From: JBFXEO01 sp050180015
GTDB lineage: Bacteria > Bacteroidota > Bacteroidia > Bacteroidales > Tenuifilaceae
Direction: 5' to 3'
Assembly (NCBI GenBank): GCA_050180015.1
Contig: JBFXEO010000030.1
Location: forward strand, 1 to 18,919
Length of the DNA: 18,919 bases
The notes beneath the pieces were generated by a model that worked only from the letters and a program-made list of their open reading frames with translations, did not search any database and had not been told where the DNA came from. Of the stretch, positions 1-8,312 are shown in pieces. Every line of letters begins with the position of its first letter. Within the stretch, counting starts at the first letter, position 1. Position numbers and translations under genes: made by a program.

Positions 1-611
1 TTGGAAATTTTTGGCTGTTGTTCCTGCTGTTGCTGGTTTTTATCCTGTTGATCCTTATTTTTATCCTGCTTATCTTTATTTTCGTCTTTGTTGTTGTCCT
101 TATTGTCCTTATTATCCTTGTTATCCTTGTTATCCTTGTTGTCCTTGTTGTCTTTATCTTTATTCTGCTGCTGTTGTTGCTGCTGTTTTAGCATTCGTTG
201 AGCCTCGGAGAGGTTGTACTTGGTTTCTTTATCGTAAGGGTTTAATTTTAGGGCGTTCTTGTACGCTTCTATGCTTTCCTGATATTTCTGCTGCTTAAAA
301 AGGGCATTGCCTTTATTATGATATATCATTGCCCGTTGGGCGTTGGTTAGCCCAGTCTGATTGATTTCATCGGATTGCTTAAGCGATTCATCGTATTTGT
401 CCTGTTTATAAAGTGCATCGGACAGGTTGAACTGCCCCTTGAATGAATGGGCATTAGACTCCAGCGCTTTTCGGTACTGCACTTCCGATTCAATGTATTC
501 CTTACTGTCAAATGCCCTATTCCCTTTTCGTATTGATTTACGTTCTGTTTGGGCAACAGTAGATATAGTAATTAATGAAAGAATAGTATAGCTCAGCAAT
601 AACTTTTTCAT
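1..611 (-). CDS. batC: BatC-like exported TPR protein, partial at the left edge
   Basis: The reading frame starts at ATG 611-609 and stays open to base 1, giving about 203 residues; the C-terminus lies outside the window. The first 21 residues form a signal peptide (MKKLL..., ending ISTVAQ), so the protein is exported. Residues about 25-145 contain two or three TPR-like helical repeats (for example KGNALFKQQKYQESIEAYKNAL). After that comes a glutamine run and a charged low-complexity stretch with six DNK units. The start overlaps the batB stop in an ATGA arrangement, which indicates translational coupling. TPR proteins at this place in Bat operons are called BatC and are thought to assemble with the VWA proteins BatA and BatB at the membrane. 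The biochemical role is not known. Confidence is high for the family and lower for the exact function. Confidence 0.85.
   Translation of the reverse strand, partial: MKKLLLSYTILSLITISTVAQTERKSIRKGNRAFDSKEYIESEVQYRKALESNAHSFKGQFNLSDALYKQDKYDESLKQSDEINQTGLTNAQRAMIYHNKGNALFKQQKYQESIEAYKNALKLNPYDKETKYNLSEAQRMLKQQQQQQQNKDKDNKDNKDNKDNKDNKDNKDNNKDENKDKQDKNKDQQDKNQQQQEQQPKIS
94..152 (-). repeat. 9-bp tandem repeat coding for a DNK linker in BatC
   Basis: Six tandem near-identical 9-nt units (GAYAAYAAG on the coding strand) code for Asp-Asn-Lys repeats. They are flanked by further Lys/Asp/Gln-rich codons, including a CAG/CAA glutamine run at about 170-190. All units are multiples of three, so gain or loss of units would keep the frame and only change linker length. 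Confidence 0.8.
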
Positions 612-1648
612 AGTTCACCTCCCTTTTTATCGCCAAACAGGTTGAGTTTTGCAAGCCACAAGTTTTTGCGTTCCAGTATTAAAAACTCAACAACAAGTAA
701 AAAAAGTGCTACAGCCAGCAAATACTGGTACTGCTCATTATACTCAGAGTAAACTTTATCTTTAATTTCGGAACGCTGCATTTTATCGATATTGTCAAAA
801 AGTGGCAGCAATCCCAGCTGGGTATTGGTGGCCCTAACATATTTGCCATTTCCCACTACGGCAATTTTTGAAAGGGTTTCCTCGTCGAGTTTTGTAACTA
901 CCACGTTCCCATCGCCGTCTTTCAAATAATTATGGTCAACTCCAATTGGAATAGGGGCCCCGCTAGACGATCCAATCCCAATAGTGTGAATTACAATACC
1001 TTTTTCTGCCGCAATCTTTGCCGTTTCAACCGGATCGTCTTCATGATTTTCGCCGTCGGAAATTACAATAATAACCTTACTTGTACCCGGTTGCGGGCTA
1101 AATGAGCTGGCCGCCAACTCTATGGCACTGCCAATGGCAGTGCCCTGCTTTGGTACCATCCCCGGATTAATTGATGAAAGAAACATTTTAGCCGAAGCAT
1201 AATCGTTGGTAACAGGTAGCTGAACGTAAGCGTCGCCGGAGAAAACGATTAGCCCAATCCGATCGTTAGTCAACCTATCTACCAGCTGTGAAATTGATTG
1301 CTTTGCTTTTTCTATTCTACTGGGCTGAATATCCTCTGCTAACATGCTGTTCGAAACGTCGAGAGCTATTATCAATTCTATACCCTTACGTTTTACCTCG
1401 GTTAGCTTTGCGCCAAACTGCGGTCCAGCCAGCGCAAATATAATGAACATCAATGCCAGCAACACGGCTACCAACTTAACCCATACGCGCTTAAAGGAGA
1501 TATTGGGCATAAGGCCTAAAACAGTATCGTAATTGCCAAAAAGTTTAATCCTGGTTTTCTGCAACCTAACAGAATACCAGTAAAGCACCACTATAAACGG
1601 GATAATTAAAAGGCAGTATAAATATTCCGGGTTCGAAAATCTAAACAT
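608..1648 (-). CDS. batB: BatB, membrane-anchored VWA-domain protein
   Basis: 346 residues. Two transmembrane helices lie at about 8-27 and 54-76, then a von Willebrand A domain, then a C-terminal helix at about 308-326. The metal-ion-dependent adhesion site is complete: D97-x-S99-x-S101 (ALDVSNSM), T170 and D198 (ISDGE). This layout is that of BatA/BatB proteins, whose VWA domain faces the periplasm. The stop codon overlaps the batC start (ATGA) and 35 nt separate it from batA upstream. In Bacteroides fragilis the bat genes were linked to aerotolerance, and related operons to envelope stress; the molecular activity is not settled. Calling this copy BatB rather than BatA rests on gene order and on the position directly before batC. 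Confidence 0.9.
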   Translation of the reverse strand: MFRFSNPEYLYCLLIIPFIVVLYWYSVRLQKTRIKLFGNYDTVLGLMPNISFKRVWVKLVAVLLALMFIIFALAGPQFGAKLTEVKRKGIELIIALDVSNSMLAEDIQPSRIEKAKQSISQLVDRLTNDRIGLIVFSGDAYVQLPVTNDYASAKMFLSSINPGMVPKQGTAIGSAIELAASSFSPQPGTSKVIIVISDGENHEDDPVETAKIAAEKGIVIHTIGIGSSSGAPIPIGVDHNYLKDGDGNVVVTKLDEETLSKIAVVGNGKYVRATNTQLGLLPLFDNIDKMQRSEIKDKVYSEYNEQYQYLLAVALFLLVVEFLILERKNLWLAKLNLFGDKKGGEL

Positions 1649-1683
1649 ACGCTACTAGTTTATAATCCAATTTATTAAAGGTT

Positions 1684-2676
1684 CTACTGTAAACTACTAA
1701 AAGTTGTTCGCCGAAGAGTAACTTCTGCAATAAGCAAGAGCAGAGCGGCAAAAAGGAATCCCCTGTAGTGCTCCTCCCGTCGGCTATACTCGGTTACCTG
1801 AATCTTTGATTTCTCCAACGAATCAATCCTGGCATAAACCTCTGCAAGGGCTTTATTATTGACAGCCCTAAAGTATTCTCCGCCGGTCAGCTCCGCAATC
1901 TTTGTCAATAGCTCTTCGTCTATTTCCACCTTCATGTCGTGGTATTGGGTTCCAAAGGGAGTTTGAACTGGGTAGGGTGCAGTTCCATAAGTGCCAACGC
2001 CTATTGTATAAACCCGAATTCCAAAGCTTTTAGCTATTTCTGCTGCAGTAAGCGGTGCTATTTCCCCCCGGTTATTAACCCCATCGGTTAGTAAGATAAT
2101 GACCTTGCTTTTGGCATCGCTATCCTTTAGGCGCGATATTGCAGTTGCCAGGCCGGAGCCAATTGCCGTTCCATCTTCCAGCACGCCCATGTTTATATCC
2201 TTAAACATGTTTATAAGCGTAACGTGATCGGTAGTTAAAGGGCAAAGCGTAAAGCTCTCGCCGGCGAAAATTACGAGTCCAATTCTATCGGTTTCGCGCC
2301 CACTAATAAATTTGATGCCCAAATCTTTTGCAGCACCAAGCCTATCGGGGTTAAAATCGCGGGCAAGCATACTTCCCGAAACATCTAACGATAAAACAAT
2401 ATCTATTCCTTCTGCCGAAACATTTTTTTGTACATTGGTTGACTGAGGTCTGGCTAAGGCAACTATCAGCAGAATAACCGCTATAATCAGAAAAATAAAC
2501 GGCAAATGCCTGAGCATAACACGTAGAGTAGGCCTTGAATTGCCGAAACCTTTTAACGTTGATATTTGAAGGCTTGCCTTGGTGTCCTTTTGGTGAAAAA
2601 CATACCACGCAACCATAAATGGCACCAGCAGTAAAAAGTATAGCAACTTCGGATTTGCAAAAACTAATCCTGACAT
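1684..2676 (-). CDS. batA: BatA, membrane-anchored VWA-domain protein
   Basis: 330 residues. It has transmembrane helices at about 10-27 and 56-75, a VWA domain with a full MIDAS (D98-x-S100-x-S102 in SLDVSGSML, T170, D198 in LTDGV) and a C-terminal helix near residue 310. The key residues fall at almost the same numbers as in the neighbouring BatB, so the two genes are clearly an old duplication. It starts 1 nt after the stop of the preceding BatD/DUF4381-like gene. BatA is expected to form a membrane complex with BatB and BatC, with MoxR acting on the cytoplasmic side. Confidence 0.9.
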   Translation of the reverse strand: MSGLVFANPKLLYFLLLVPFMVAWYVFHQKDTKASLQISTLKGFGNSRPTLRVMLRHLPFIFLIIAVILLIVALARPQSTNVQKNVSAEGIDIVLSLDVSGSMLARDFNPDRLGAAKDLGIKFISGRETDRIGLVIFAGESFTLCPLTTDHVTLINMFKDINMGVLEDGTAIGSGLATAISRLKDSDAKSKVIILLTDGVNNRGEIAPLTAAEIAKSFGIRVYTIGVGTYGTAPYPVQTPFGTQYHDMKVEIDEELLTKIAELTGGEYFRAVNNKALAEVYARIDSLEKSKIQVTEYSRREEHYRGFLFAALLLLIAEVTLRRTTFSSLQ

Positions 2677-2677
2677 T

Positions 2678-3700
2678 TTAATTCAACTTTTTTGGTTCTT
2701 CAACAATTTCCTGCTCCGGATTCTGAGCCGTATCATCCGTTGTAGCTCTGTCAGCCTTAACCTCCTCCGGTTTTGTTTTATGCACAAAATCAAATGCGAA
2801 GTTCAGGTAATGCTCATTTTCAGTAACCAGCGGAATATGCTTTGCAAACTTTACCAAGTCGGCAGAAAATAAGAACTCCCGCAAGTCATCGGCCAACGAT
2901 CCAAAATTGTAATCAACCTTACTAATTTCACTTAGTATTTCGGTGGTTGTCTGCTCGGGTGCGTTGATATCAAACCGTCCTTCCAGGTAAATCCTGAGAA
3001 TATCCACAAGGTTTGAGTAGTAATGCTTATGGTTCTCGGTATTCCAGAGCTTATTATCCCTAATACGCTGTAATTCCCTTAATGCAACTACATGTGGTGG
3101 GTCGGTTGGTTTGAACAAATTGAGGAAGGGTTTATTCTGCCTACGGTTCCGAAGATACAGGATTAAAAGAACTATTAACGCTGCCAGCACCAAAACGGAA
3201 CCTGCCCACGGGGCAACTTCGGAAAAAGTAATGGGTTCCTCTATGGGGGGCTTAATGTCAAAAATATCTTTCTGATTGGAATCCCTGGGAATCGGTTTTA
3301 CAAAGAACAGGCCTGTTGATGCAAGTAGCGTATCGGCCAAGCTACCGTGAAGTACCACAACCGGAAGCGAAGGGATAACATGTACTCCGCTATCGAATGC
3401 GGTTACCAAATACCGTAGTGTAAAAGTTACATCATTACCGGTTACAACCGAGTCGATAGTTGGTTTCCCAATAAGATCCACGCCGTTACCCAGCGAATCG
3501 GACACTTCGGGGAATAAGAACTTCACCCCCTTTTTCCCATTAACCGTAAGAGAATAGTAAATTTGGTCTCCAACCAAAATTGTGTCCCTATCGAGCCTTG
3601 CTTTTACATGAACAAGGTTATGGGGCTGTGAGAACGACGGCCTGGGGCAGACCACGAGCAGTATCAACACCATCAGCTTAATTCTCTTTTCCATCATCAT
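2678..3700 (-). CDS. BatD/DUF4381-like exported membrane protein of the Bat operon
   Basis: 340 residues. The N-terminus is a signal peptide (cleavage probably near residue 24, PSFSQ). Residues about 30-135 look like a beta-sandwich of the BatD type (VKARLDRDTILVGDQIYYSL). One transmembrane helix spans about 166-184 and is followed by a basic stop-transfer sequence. The cytoplasmic tail has the helical pattern common in DUF4381 proteins (ALRELQRIRDNKLW, then YYSNLVDILRIYLEGRF, then a TTTEIL motif). Three ATG codons in a row open the gene; the first (3700) overlaps the DUF58 stop as ATGA and is the natural choice. Its place between the DUF58 gene and batA is the usual one in Bacteroidetes. The function is unknown; it may be an adaptor that links cytoplasmic MoxR/DUF58 to the periplasmic VWA proteins (inference). 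Confidence 0.7.
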   Translation of the reverse strand: MMMEKRIKLMVLILLVVCPRPSFSQPHNLVHVKARLDRDTILVGDQIYYSLTVNGKKGVKFLFPEVSDSLGNGVDLIGKPTIDSVVTGNDVTFTLRYLVTAFDSGVHVIPSLPVVVLHGSLADTLLASTGLFFVKPIPRDSNQKDIFDIKPPIEEPITFSEVAPWAGSVLVLAALIVLLILYLRNRRQNKPFLNLFKPTDPPHVVALRELQRIRDNKLWNTENHKHYYSNLVDILRIYLEGRFDINAPEQTTTEILSEISKVDYNFGSLADDLREFLFSADLVKFAKHIPLVTENEHYLNFAFDFVHKTKPEEVKADRATTDDTAQNPEQEIVEEPKKLN

Positions 3701-4581
3701 GCTCTGCGTTTAAATAAAAGAATTAAGGGCTTCACATAATCTTCATCTGTGGCAATCGAGGTCAAATCAACCTTTGATTTTGTGAATACCTTTTTAAGGT
3801 TTTCGGTTGTTTGTAACCACCACTTACCATATGCTTGACGAGTTAATGCGTCCGACGTGTCAATCCACGAATACCCCCCGCTTTCGGCATCTTTAAACTT
3901 TACAAGGCCAACCGAGGGTAATTCAGTTTCGCGGTTGTCAAAAACCCGAATCCCCACCACATCGTGTTTGTTGTTGGCAATGCTTAACGCATCGGAAAAC
4001 CGGGGCTGCGAGTTTTTGTCAACATCAACAAAATCGCTTAAAATAAATGCCGTGCAACGTTTCTTTATAGCATTCGTCAAATACTTCAATGCGTCGGCAA
4101 TATTGGTTTCCTTGCTTTGGGGCTGGTAGTTGAGCAGCTCACTGATTATCCTCAAAATGTGCTTTCGCCCCTTTTGGGGTGGAATGAACTTTTCGACCCT
4201 ACCGCTAAATAGTATAACGCCTATTTTATCGTTATTCTGAATTGCCGAAAAGGCAAGAACAGCAGCAATTTCAGTTATAAGCTGATTTTTGAGTAGCATC
4301 GATGTGCCAAAATTCTCGGAACCGCTGACATCGATCAACAGCATCACGGTAAGTTCACGTTCTTCCTCAAAAACCTTTACGTAGGGTTGATTAAAACGTG
4401 CCGTAACATTCCAGTCTATACTTCTAATATCATCGCCGTAATGGTACTCGCGAACCTCGCTGAAAGCCATACCCCGTCCTTTAAATGCGCTATGGTATTG
4501 GCCCGCAAAAATGTGGCGCGATAAACCACGCGTTTTTATTTCAATTTTTCGTACCCGTTTTAAGATATCCGATGTTTCCAC
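3697..4581 (-). CDS. DUF58 family protein (VWA-like, MoxR-associated)
   Basis: 294 residues, with no signal peptide or transmembrane segment, so cytoplasmic. It carries the DUF58 signature GRGMAFSEVREYHYGDD followed by IRSIDWNVTAR at residues 36-62, and then a VWA-like fold with D84-x-S86-x-S88 (LIDVSGSEN). DUF58 proteins are nearly always encoded next to moxR and are thought to be partners or substrates of that ATPase. Here a 141-residue unknown gene lies between the two: it ends 7 nt upstream of this start. The stop overlaps the next gene by 4 nt. Confidence in the family is high; the molecular task is not known. Confidence 0.9.
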   Translation of the reverse strand: METSDILKRVRKIEIKTRGLSRHIFAGQYHSAFKGRGMAFSEVREYHYGDDIRSIDWNVTARFNQPYVKVFEEERELTVMLLIDVSGSENFGTSMLLKNQLITEIAAVLAFSAIQNNDKIGVILFSGRVEKFIPPQKGRKHILRIISELLNYQPQSKETNIADALKYLTNAIKKRCTAFILSDFVDVDKNSQPRFSDALSIANNKHDVVGIRVFDNRETELPSVGLVKFKDAESGGYSWIDTSDALTRQAYGKWWLQTTENLKKVFTKSKVDLTSIATDEDYVKPLILLFKRRA

Positions 4582-4588
4582 AATTGAA

Positions 4589-5014
4589 CTATTTATTAAT
4601 AATTGATCGGATTGTAACTGTTATAAACCATTCGCCACGTTTGAGTTTTATCTCATACTCCTTGCCGTTCTTATGCTCTACCCATGTATTGGCGGCTACT
4701 TTAATATAGTTTTTCTCCAAGTCGGAGTAAACCTGGCCGTAAAGCCATGTGTTATACATCCTAGACACCGATGTGCAAATGCCCTTGCCGTTTACCATAA
4801 ACAGGAGCGTTTGCTCATCTATGGCATTTACAAACTTAATAAAGCTTCTATCGGCATTCTTAACCTCTTTATCGAAGACAAAACCCTTGTATTCTTTTGG
4901 AGTTAACCTGACAATCTCGTTCCTGTGCATACCAATATAATTCTGTCCGTCAGCCAACAGCTGAATTAACCAGAATGGCACTGTCAGGATGATATTCCTG
5001 AAACTCCAACCCAT
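4589..5014 (-). CDS. small exported protein of unknown function inside the Bat operon
   Basis: 141 residues. The first 23 residues are hydrophobic with an aromatic-rich core (NIILTVPFWLIQLLADGQ), giving a signal peptide or signal anchor. The mature part is mixed alpha/beta and ends in alternating charged and hydrophobic strands (EYEIKLKRGEWFITVTIRS). One cysteine is present (GICTSV). It starts 1 nt after the moxR stop and ends 7 nt before the DUF58 start, so it is part of the operon and is probably translated with it. I do not recognise the family. Placement suggests an envelope component or a modulator of the MoxR/Bat system (inference). Codon use and spacing look native rather than acquired. 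Confidence 0.75.
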   Translation of the reverse strand: MGWSFRNIILTVPFWLIQLLADGQNYIGMHRNEIVRLTPKEYKGFVFDKEVKNADRSFIKFVNAIDEQTLLFMVNGKGICTSVSRMYNTWLYGQVYSDLEKNYIKVAANTWVEHKNGKEYEIKLKRGEWFITVTIRSIINK

Positions 5015-5015
5015 G

Positions 5016-6017
5016 CTATGGCACCTCTATAGTATTCAAAATTTCGGTGATAACATCTTCCGTTGTAATATTTTCGGCCTCGGCCTCGTAGGTTAATCCA
5101 ATACGGTGGCGGAGTACATCGTGGCAAACTGAGCGGACATCTTCCGGAATAACATACCCTCTACGCTTAATGAATGCATACGCCTTTGATGCCAGCGCAA
5201 GGTTTATGGATGCCCTGGGCGATGCGCCGTAATTAACCATAGATTCAAACTTCTGAAGATTGTACTGCTCCGGGAAACGTGTTGCAAACACTATATCGAG
5301 TATGTACTTCTCTATTTTTTCATCCATGTAAACCTCGCGAACAACTTTACGTGCGTTGACAATGTCTGAGGGTTTCAGCACCTTCTCGGGTTTAGGGAAT
5401 GTTAACGAAAGGTTTTCGCGCATAATCATTCGCTCGTCCTCCACCTTGGGGTAGGTTATTTTGACCTTGAGCATAAAACGGTCAACCTGTGCTTCGGGCA
5501 ACGGGTAGGTACCCTCCTGCTCTATCGGATTTTGAGTGGCCAGCACCAAGAATGGCTCATCAAGTTTATACGTGACGTCGCCAATTGTTATTTGCCGTTC
5601 CTGCATGGCTTCAAGCAAAGCGCTTTGAACTTTTGCCGGGGCACGATTTATTTCATCGGCCAGAATAAAGTTAGAAAAAATAGGCCCCTTCTTTACGTTA
5701 AACTGTTCGCTTTTAGGACTGTAAATTAAAGTACCAATCAAATCGGCGGGCAGAAGATCGGGAGTAAACTGAATTCGATTAAATTTAACATCAATAATGT
5801 TAGAAAGCGTGTTAATAGCTAATGTTTTGGCTAAGCCCGGGACGCCTTCAAGCAGTATGTGTCCATCGGCAAGCAAGCCAACTAGCAAGGACTCAATCAA
5901 ATGTTTCTGCCCAACAATGACCTTGTTCATTTCCATGTTGATAATATCAACAAATGAACTTTCGAGCCTGATTCTTTCGTTTAATTCCTTGATGTTTAGT
6001 GTAGTTGTTTCACTCAT
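5016..6017 (-). CDS. moxR: MoxR-family AAA+ ATPase of the Bat operon
   Basis: 333 residues, the usual length for MoxR proteins. Walker A is GVPGLAKT at 58-65, Walker B is FILADE at 117-122, followed by the sensor region (LATQNPIEQEGTYPLPEAQ) and a C-terminal helical lid with the Arg-containing motif GASPRASI. MoxR ATPases act as chaperone-like remodelers of VWA proteins. This is the first gene of the operon moxR - unknown - DUF58 - BatD-like - batA - batB - batC, so the operon promoter should lie just upstream. The only candidate there is an imperfect -7 box (CATATTTG on the minus strand, 6082-6075) without a clear TTG partner. Confidence 0.93.
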   Translation of the reverse strand: MSETTTLNIKELNERIRLESSFVDIINMEMNKVIVGQKHLIESLLVGLLADGHILLEGVPGLAKTLAINTLSNIIDVKFNRIQFTPDLLPADLIGTLIYSPKSEQFNVKKGPIFSNFILADEINRAPAKVQSALLEAMQERQITIGDVTYKLDEPFLVLATQNPIEQEGTYPLPEAQVDRFMLKVKITYPKVEDERMIMRENLSLTFPKPEKVLKPSDIVNARKVVREVYMDEKIEKYILDIVFATRFPEQYNLQKFESMVNYGASPRASINLALASKAYAFIKRRGYVIPEDVRSVCHDVLRHRIGLTYEAEAENITTEDVITEILNTIEVP

Positions 6018-6379
6018 ACTCAGCTATTTTTAAATGCTTATTATACTTGCTATTTACTCTAAAATGACCGTTCGCAAATATGATAATAAATACAGGTCCT
6101 TGATGTTAAATAAAGTTAAAACCATTGAATTTATATGGTAAAGGAGGTTAAAGAGTAGATTAATTCGGTGTAAAATTTCGTTTTTACTTGTTGGGCTGCC
6201 AAAAGGGAAAAAATTAAAAAACATGTAGGTTTCACTTCTGCCCGGGGCATTGCATAACAAAACTGATGTGCTGGCTGGAAATAATTTTTCCCCAACCGCA
6301 CGACGTATATTGTATCTTTTGAATTTGTAAATTGAAATGCAGTTTTTTACCTTGTGCTAAATTTTAAACAGGTATAAAT
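6018..6379. other. intergenic region between the divergent moxR and truA genes
   Basis: About 360 bases with no convincing gene. A 68-codon open frame on the minus strand has no recognisable domain, unusual composition and no good start context, so I treat it as chance. The region must hold the start signals of the Bat operon on the left and of truA on the right. Apart from the promoter-like boxes noted separately I see no hairpin, repeat or RNA gene. Confidence 0.6.
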
Positions 6380-6382
6380 TTG
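6352..6382 (+). promoter_or_regulatory. promoter-like TTG-N20-TAAATTTG overlapping the truA start
   Basis: TTG at 6352-6354, a 20-bp spacer, and TAAATTTG at 6375-6382 match the Bacteroidetes promoter form TTG-N17-23-TAnnTTTG exactly. The last bases of the -7 box are the TTG proposed as the truA start codon, so if this promoter works its transcript would begin inside the truA reading frame. It may be fortuitous. Confidence 0.3.
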
Positions 6383-7141
6383 ACGTACCGGTATTTCATA
6401 CAACTCTCATATCGGGGGACCAATTACCACGGATGGCAAATTCAGAACAATGCGCAAAGCGTACAGGAAGCGGTAAACAACGCCCTTTCCAGGCTTTTAA
6501 ACAATAGTAGGGTGGAAACAACCGGTGCCGGCAGAACCGATACCGGAGTCCATGCACGTTTTTTTATTGCTCATTTCGATACCGGGGAACCTAGCCTCAA
6601 TACAAATAAAACATTCATACATAGTTTAAACAGGATACTCCCCCCTGACATATCGGTTGCAAGAATATCGGCAGTTAAGCCGAATGCGAATGCCCGGTTC
6701 GATGCATTACTGCGGGGCTATGAGTATATAATCTGCCAAACCAAGGATCCATTTATGAATGGTTTATCGTGGATGTATTCCGCCAACCTCGACATAGAAA
6801 AAATGCAGATGGCATCGCAGCTGCTACTTGATTACTCCGATTTTACCAGCTTTAGCAAAATTGGCTCCGACAATAAAACCAACTTATGCAAGGTGTTTAA
6901 AGCAGACTGGATGAAGAAAGATAACCTGCTTATTTTCAGCATTACGGCCAACCGATTTTTACGAAATATGGTAAGGGCCATTACGGGAACCCTTGTAGAT
7001 GTTGGCAGGGGTAAGTCAACCCCCGAAGATTTTGCGAAAATTATCGAGGCTAAGGATAGAGGTTTGGCTGGGACATCGGCTCCGGCCGAAGGACTTTACC
7101 TGACTGAAATTGAATATCCAAAAGATATATTTTTAGCATAG
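6380..7141 (+). CDS. truA: tRNA pseudouridine(38-40) synthase TruA
   Basis: 253 residues, full length for TruA, which converts uridines 38-40 in the anticodon arm of many tRNAs to pseudouridine. The N-terminal strand and NYHGWQ motif (15-20) and the catalytic motif GRTDTGVHA with Asp54 are present, as is the second-half motif NRFLRNMVRAITGTL. The start is unusual: the frame has a stop at 6365-6367 and no ATG or GTG before the conserved N-terminus, so TTG at 6380 is the only reasonable start. The first downstream ATG-like position is inside the conserved core. The gene is divergent from the Bat operon and is followed by the phosphoesterase gene after about 100 nt. Confidence 0.93.
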   Translation: MTYRYFIQLSYRGTNYHGWQIQNNAQSVQEAVNNALSRLLNNSRVETTGAGRTDTGVHARFFIAHFDTGEPSLNTNKTFIHSLNRILPPDISVARISAVKPNANARFDALLRGYEYIICQTKDPFMNGLSWMYSANLDIEKMQMASQLLLDYSDFTSFSKIGSDNKTNLCKVFKADWMKKDNLLIFSITANRFLRNMVRAITGTLVDVGRGKSTPEDFAKIIEAKDRGLAGTSAPAEGLYLTEIEYPKDIFLA

Positions 7142-7245
7142 GCAATTTATCGTTTTACAAAAGAAATTTACTTTTTGTTAATGTTTTATTTCTATTCAAT
7201 TAGCTGATAGGCAATAACTTTACTTTTCACTAAAATTCAATAACC

Positions 7246-8175
7246 ATGAAACGGACAAGCTATCAAATCTTTATTTTAGCTATAGCAGGTGTTATACTTG
7301 TATTGCTGGGCAGTTGCCGCAAGCAACAAAGTTCAACCAGCAGTAAAAGTGGTGCTTTCAGCTTTGCCTTCCTTACCGATATACATCTTCAACCCGAGCT
7401 AAATGCTGTTCAAGGCTTTCAGCAGGCAATAGATACTTTGAATAAATTGCATCCCGATTTTGTACTTACAGGTGGAGACCTAATTATGGATGCACTTGGC
7501 CAAACATACAGCAGGGCCGATTCCTTATATAACCTATACCAAGAAACCGCAAAGCAGATTAATGTACCGGCCTATAATACCCTTGGAAACCATGAAATAT
7601 ATGGAATTTATAGAAAAAGCGGTGCTGATCCTTTAAACCCTGAGTACGGCGAAAAAATGTTCGAGAAAAGAATCGGGAAGTCATACTACACGTTTGACCA
7701 TAAGGGCTGGAGGTTCATGGTAATCAACTCGGTTGAAGATACTAAGAAAGGTGGATACATCGGGATGATAGATAGCGCTCAGGTTGAATGGATAAAGGGT
7801 GTTTTAGCCCAAACCGATCCCAAGATGCCGATTGTTCTGAGTACCCATATTCCTTTTATTACAGCATACACACAAAAATACGGTGGGAGTACGCTGCCCA
7901 ACGACTCTTCGTTAGTCGTTATCAACGCTAAAAATGTTATCGACCTATTTAACGGGTATAATCTTAAATTGGTTCTTCAGGGGCATTTGCATACCGTTGA
8001 AGATGTTTTTATTGATGGTGTACACTTTGTTACTGGAGGTGCAATTTCGGGGAAATGGTGGAAGGGAGCAAACGTGGGATACGAGGAAGGTTTTGTACTT
8101 GTAACAATTGACGGAGATCAGTTCAACTGGAAGTATATTGATTACGGCTGGAAGGTCGATGAAAATGATCGGTAA
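7246..8175 (+). CDS. lipoprotein calcineurin-like metallophosphoesterase
   Basis: 309 residues. Residues 1-24 are a lipoprotein signal peptide with the lipobox LLGSC (lipidated Cys24), so the enzyme is anchored to a membrane facing the periplasm or outside. The metallophosphoesterase blocks are in order: D45-I-H47, GGD78, GNHE (N115, H116), STHIP and GHLH. These residues bind two metal ions and hydrolyse phosphate mono- or diesters. No acidic surface-export signal follows the cysteine. The substrate cannot be read from sequence; the family includes nucleotidases, phosphodiesterases and acid phosphatases. An ATG start follows a TAACTTTA box (7215-7222) similar to a -7 element, without a well-placed -33 element. 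It stands alone between truA and a convergent gene. Confidence 0.88.
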   Translation: MKRTSYQIFILAIAGVILVLLGSCRKQQSSTSSKSGAFSFAFLTDIHLQPELNAVQGFQQAIDTLNKLHPDFVLTGGDLIMDALGQTYSRADSLYNLYQETAKQINVPAYNTLGNHEIYGIYRKSGADPLNPEYGEKMFEKRIGKSYYTFDHKGWRFMVINSVEDTKKGGYIGMIDSAQVEWIKGVLAQTDPKMPIVLSTHIPFITAYTQKYGGSTLPNDSSLVVINAKNVIDLFNGYNLKLVLQGHLHTVEDVFIDGVHFVTGGAISGKWWKGANVGYEEGFVLVTIDGDQFNWKYIDYGWKVDENDR

Positions 8176-8241
8176 AACCATAATTTGTTAAATATTTTTG
8201 GCTGAAAATCAAATAATTAGTAAACTACAAGCGGCGTGCGG

Positions 8242-8257
8242 GCCCTAAAAATAGGGC
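8242..8257. terminator. short hairpin between convergent genes
   Basis: GCCCTA, loop AAAA, TAGGGC forms a perfect 6-bp stem between the ends of the phosphoesterase gene and the DUF4301 gene. Neither side has a clear T tract, so it is only a weak candidate for a shared terminator. Confidence 0.3.
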
Positions 8258-8312
8258 AATAAAACAACAAAAAAGTTAAATGACAGAATAACTTTGCGCT
8301 TTTAACCATTGG

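Noticed and set aside
94..152. Short regular repeats that could suggest a CRISPR array
   Set aside because: The units are 9 bp, directly adjacent and in the coding frame of BatC; there are no spacers.
11..298. 95-codon plus-strand frame rich in Tyr, Cys and Pro
   Set aside because: It is the antisense of the repetitive BatC linker; the odd composition comes from the 9-bp and CAG-type repeats.
6054..6260. 68-codon minus-strand frame upstream of moxR
   Set aside because: No domain, signal or good start context; it lies where the Bat operon promoter should be.
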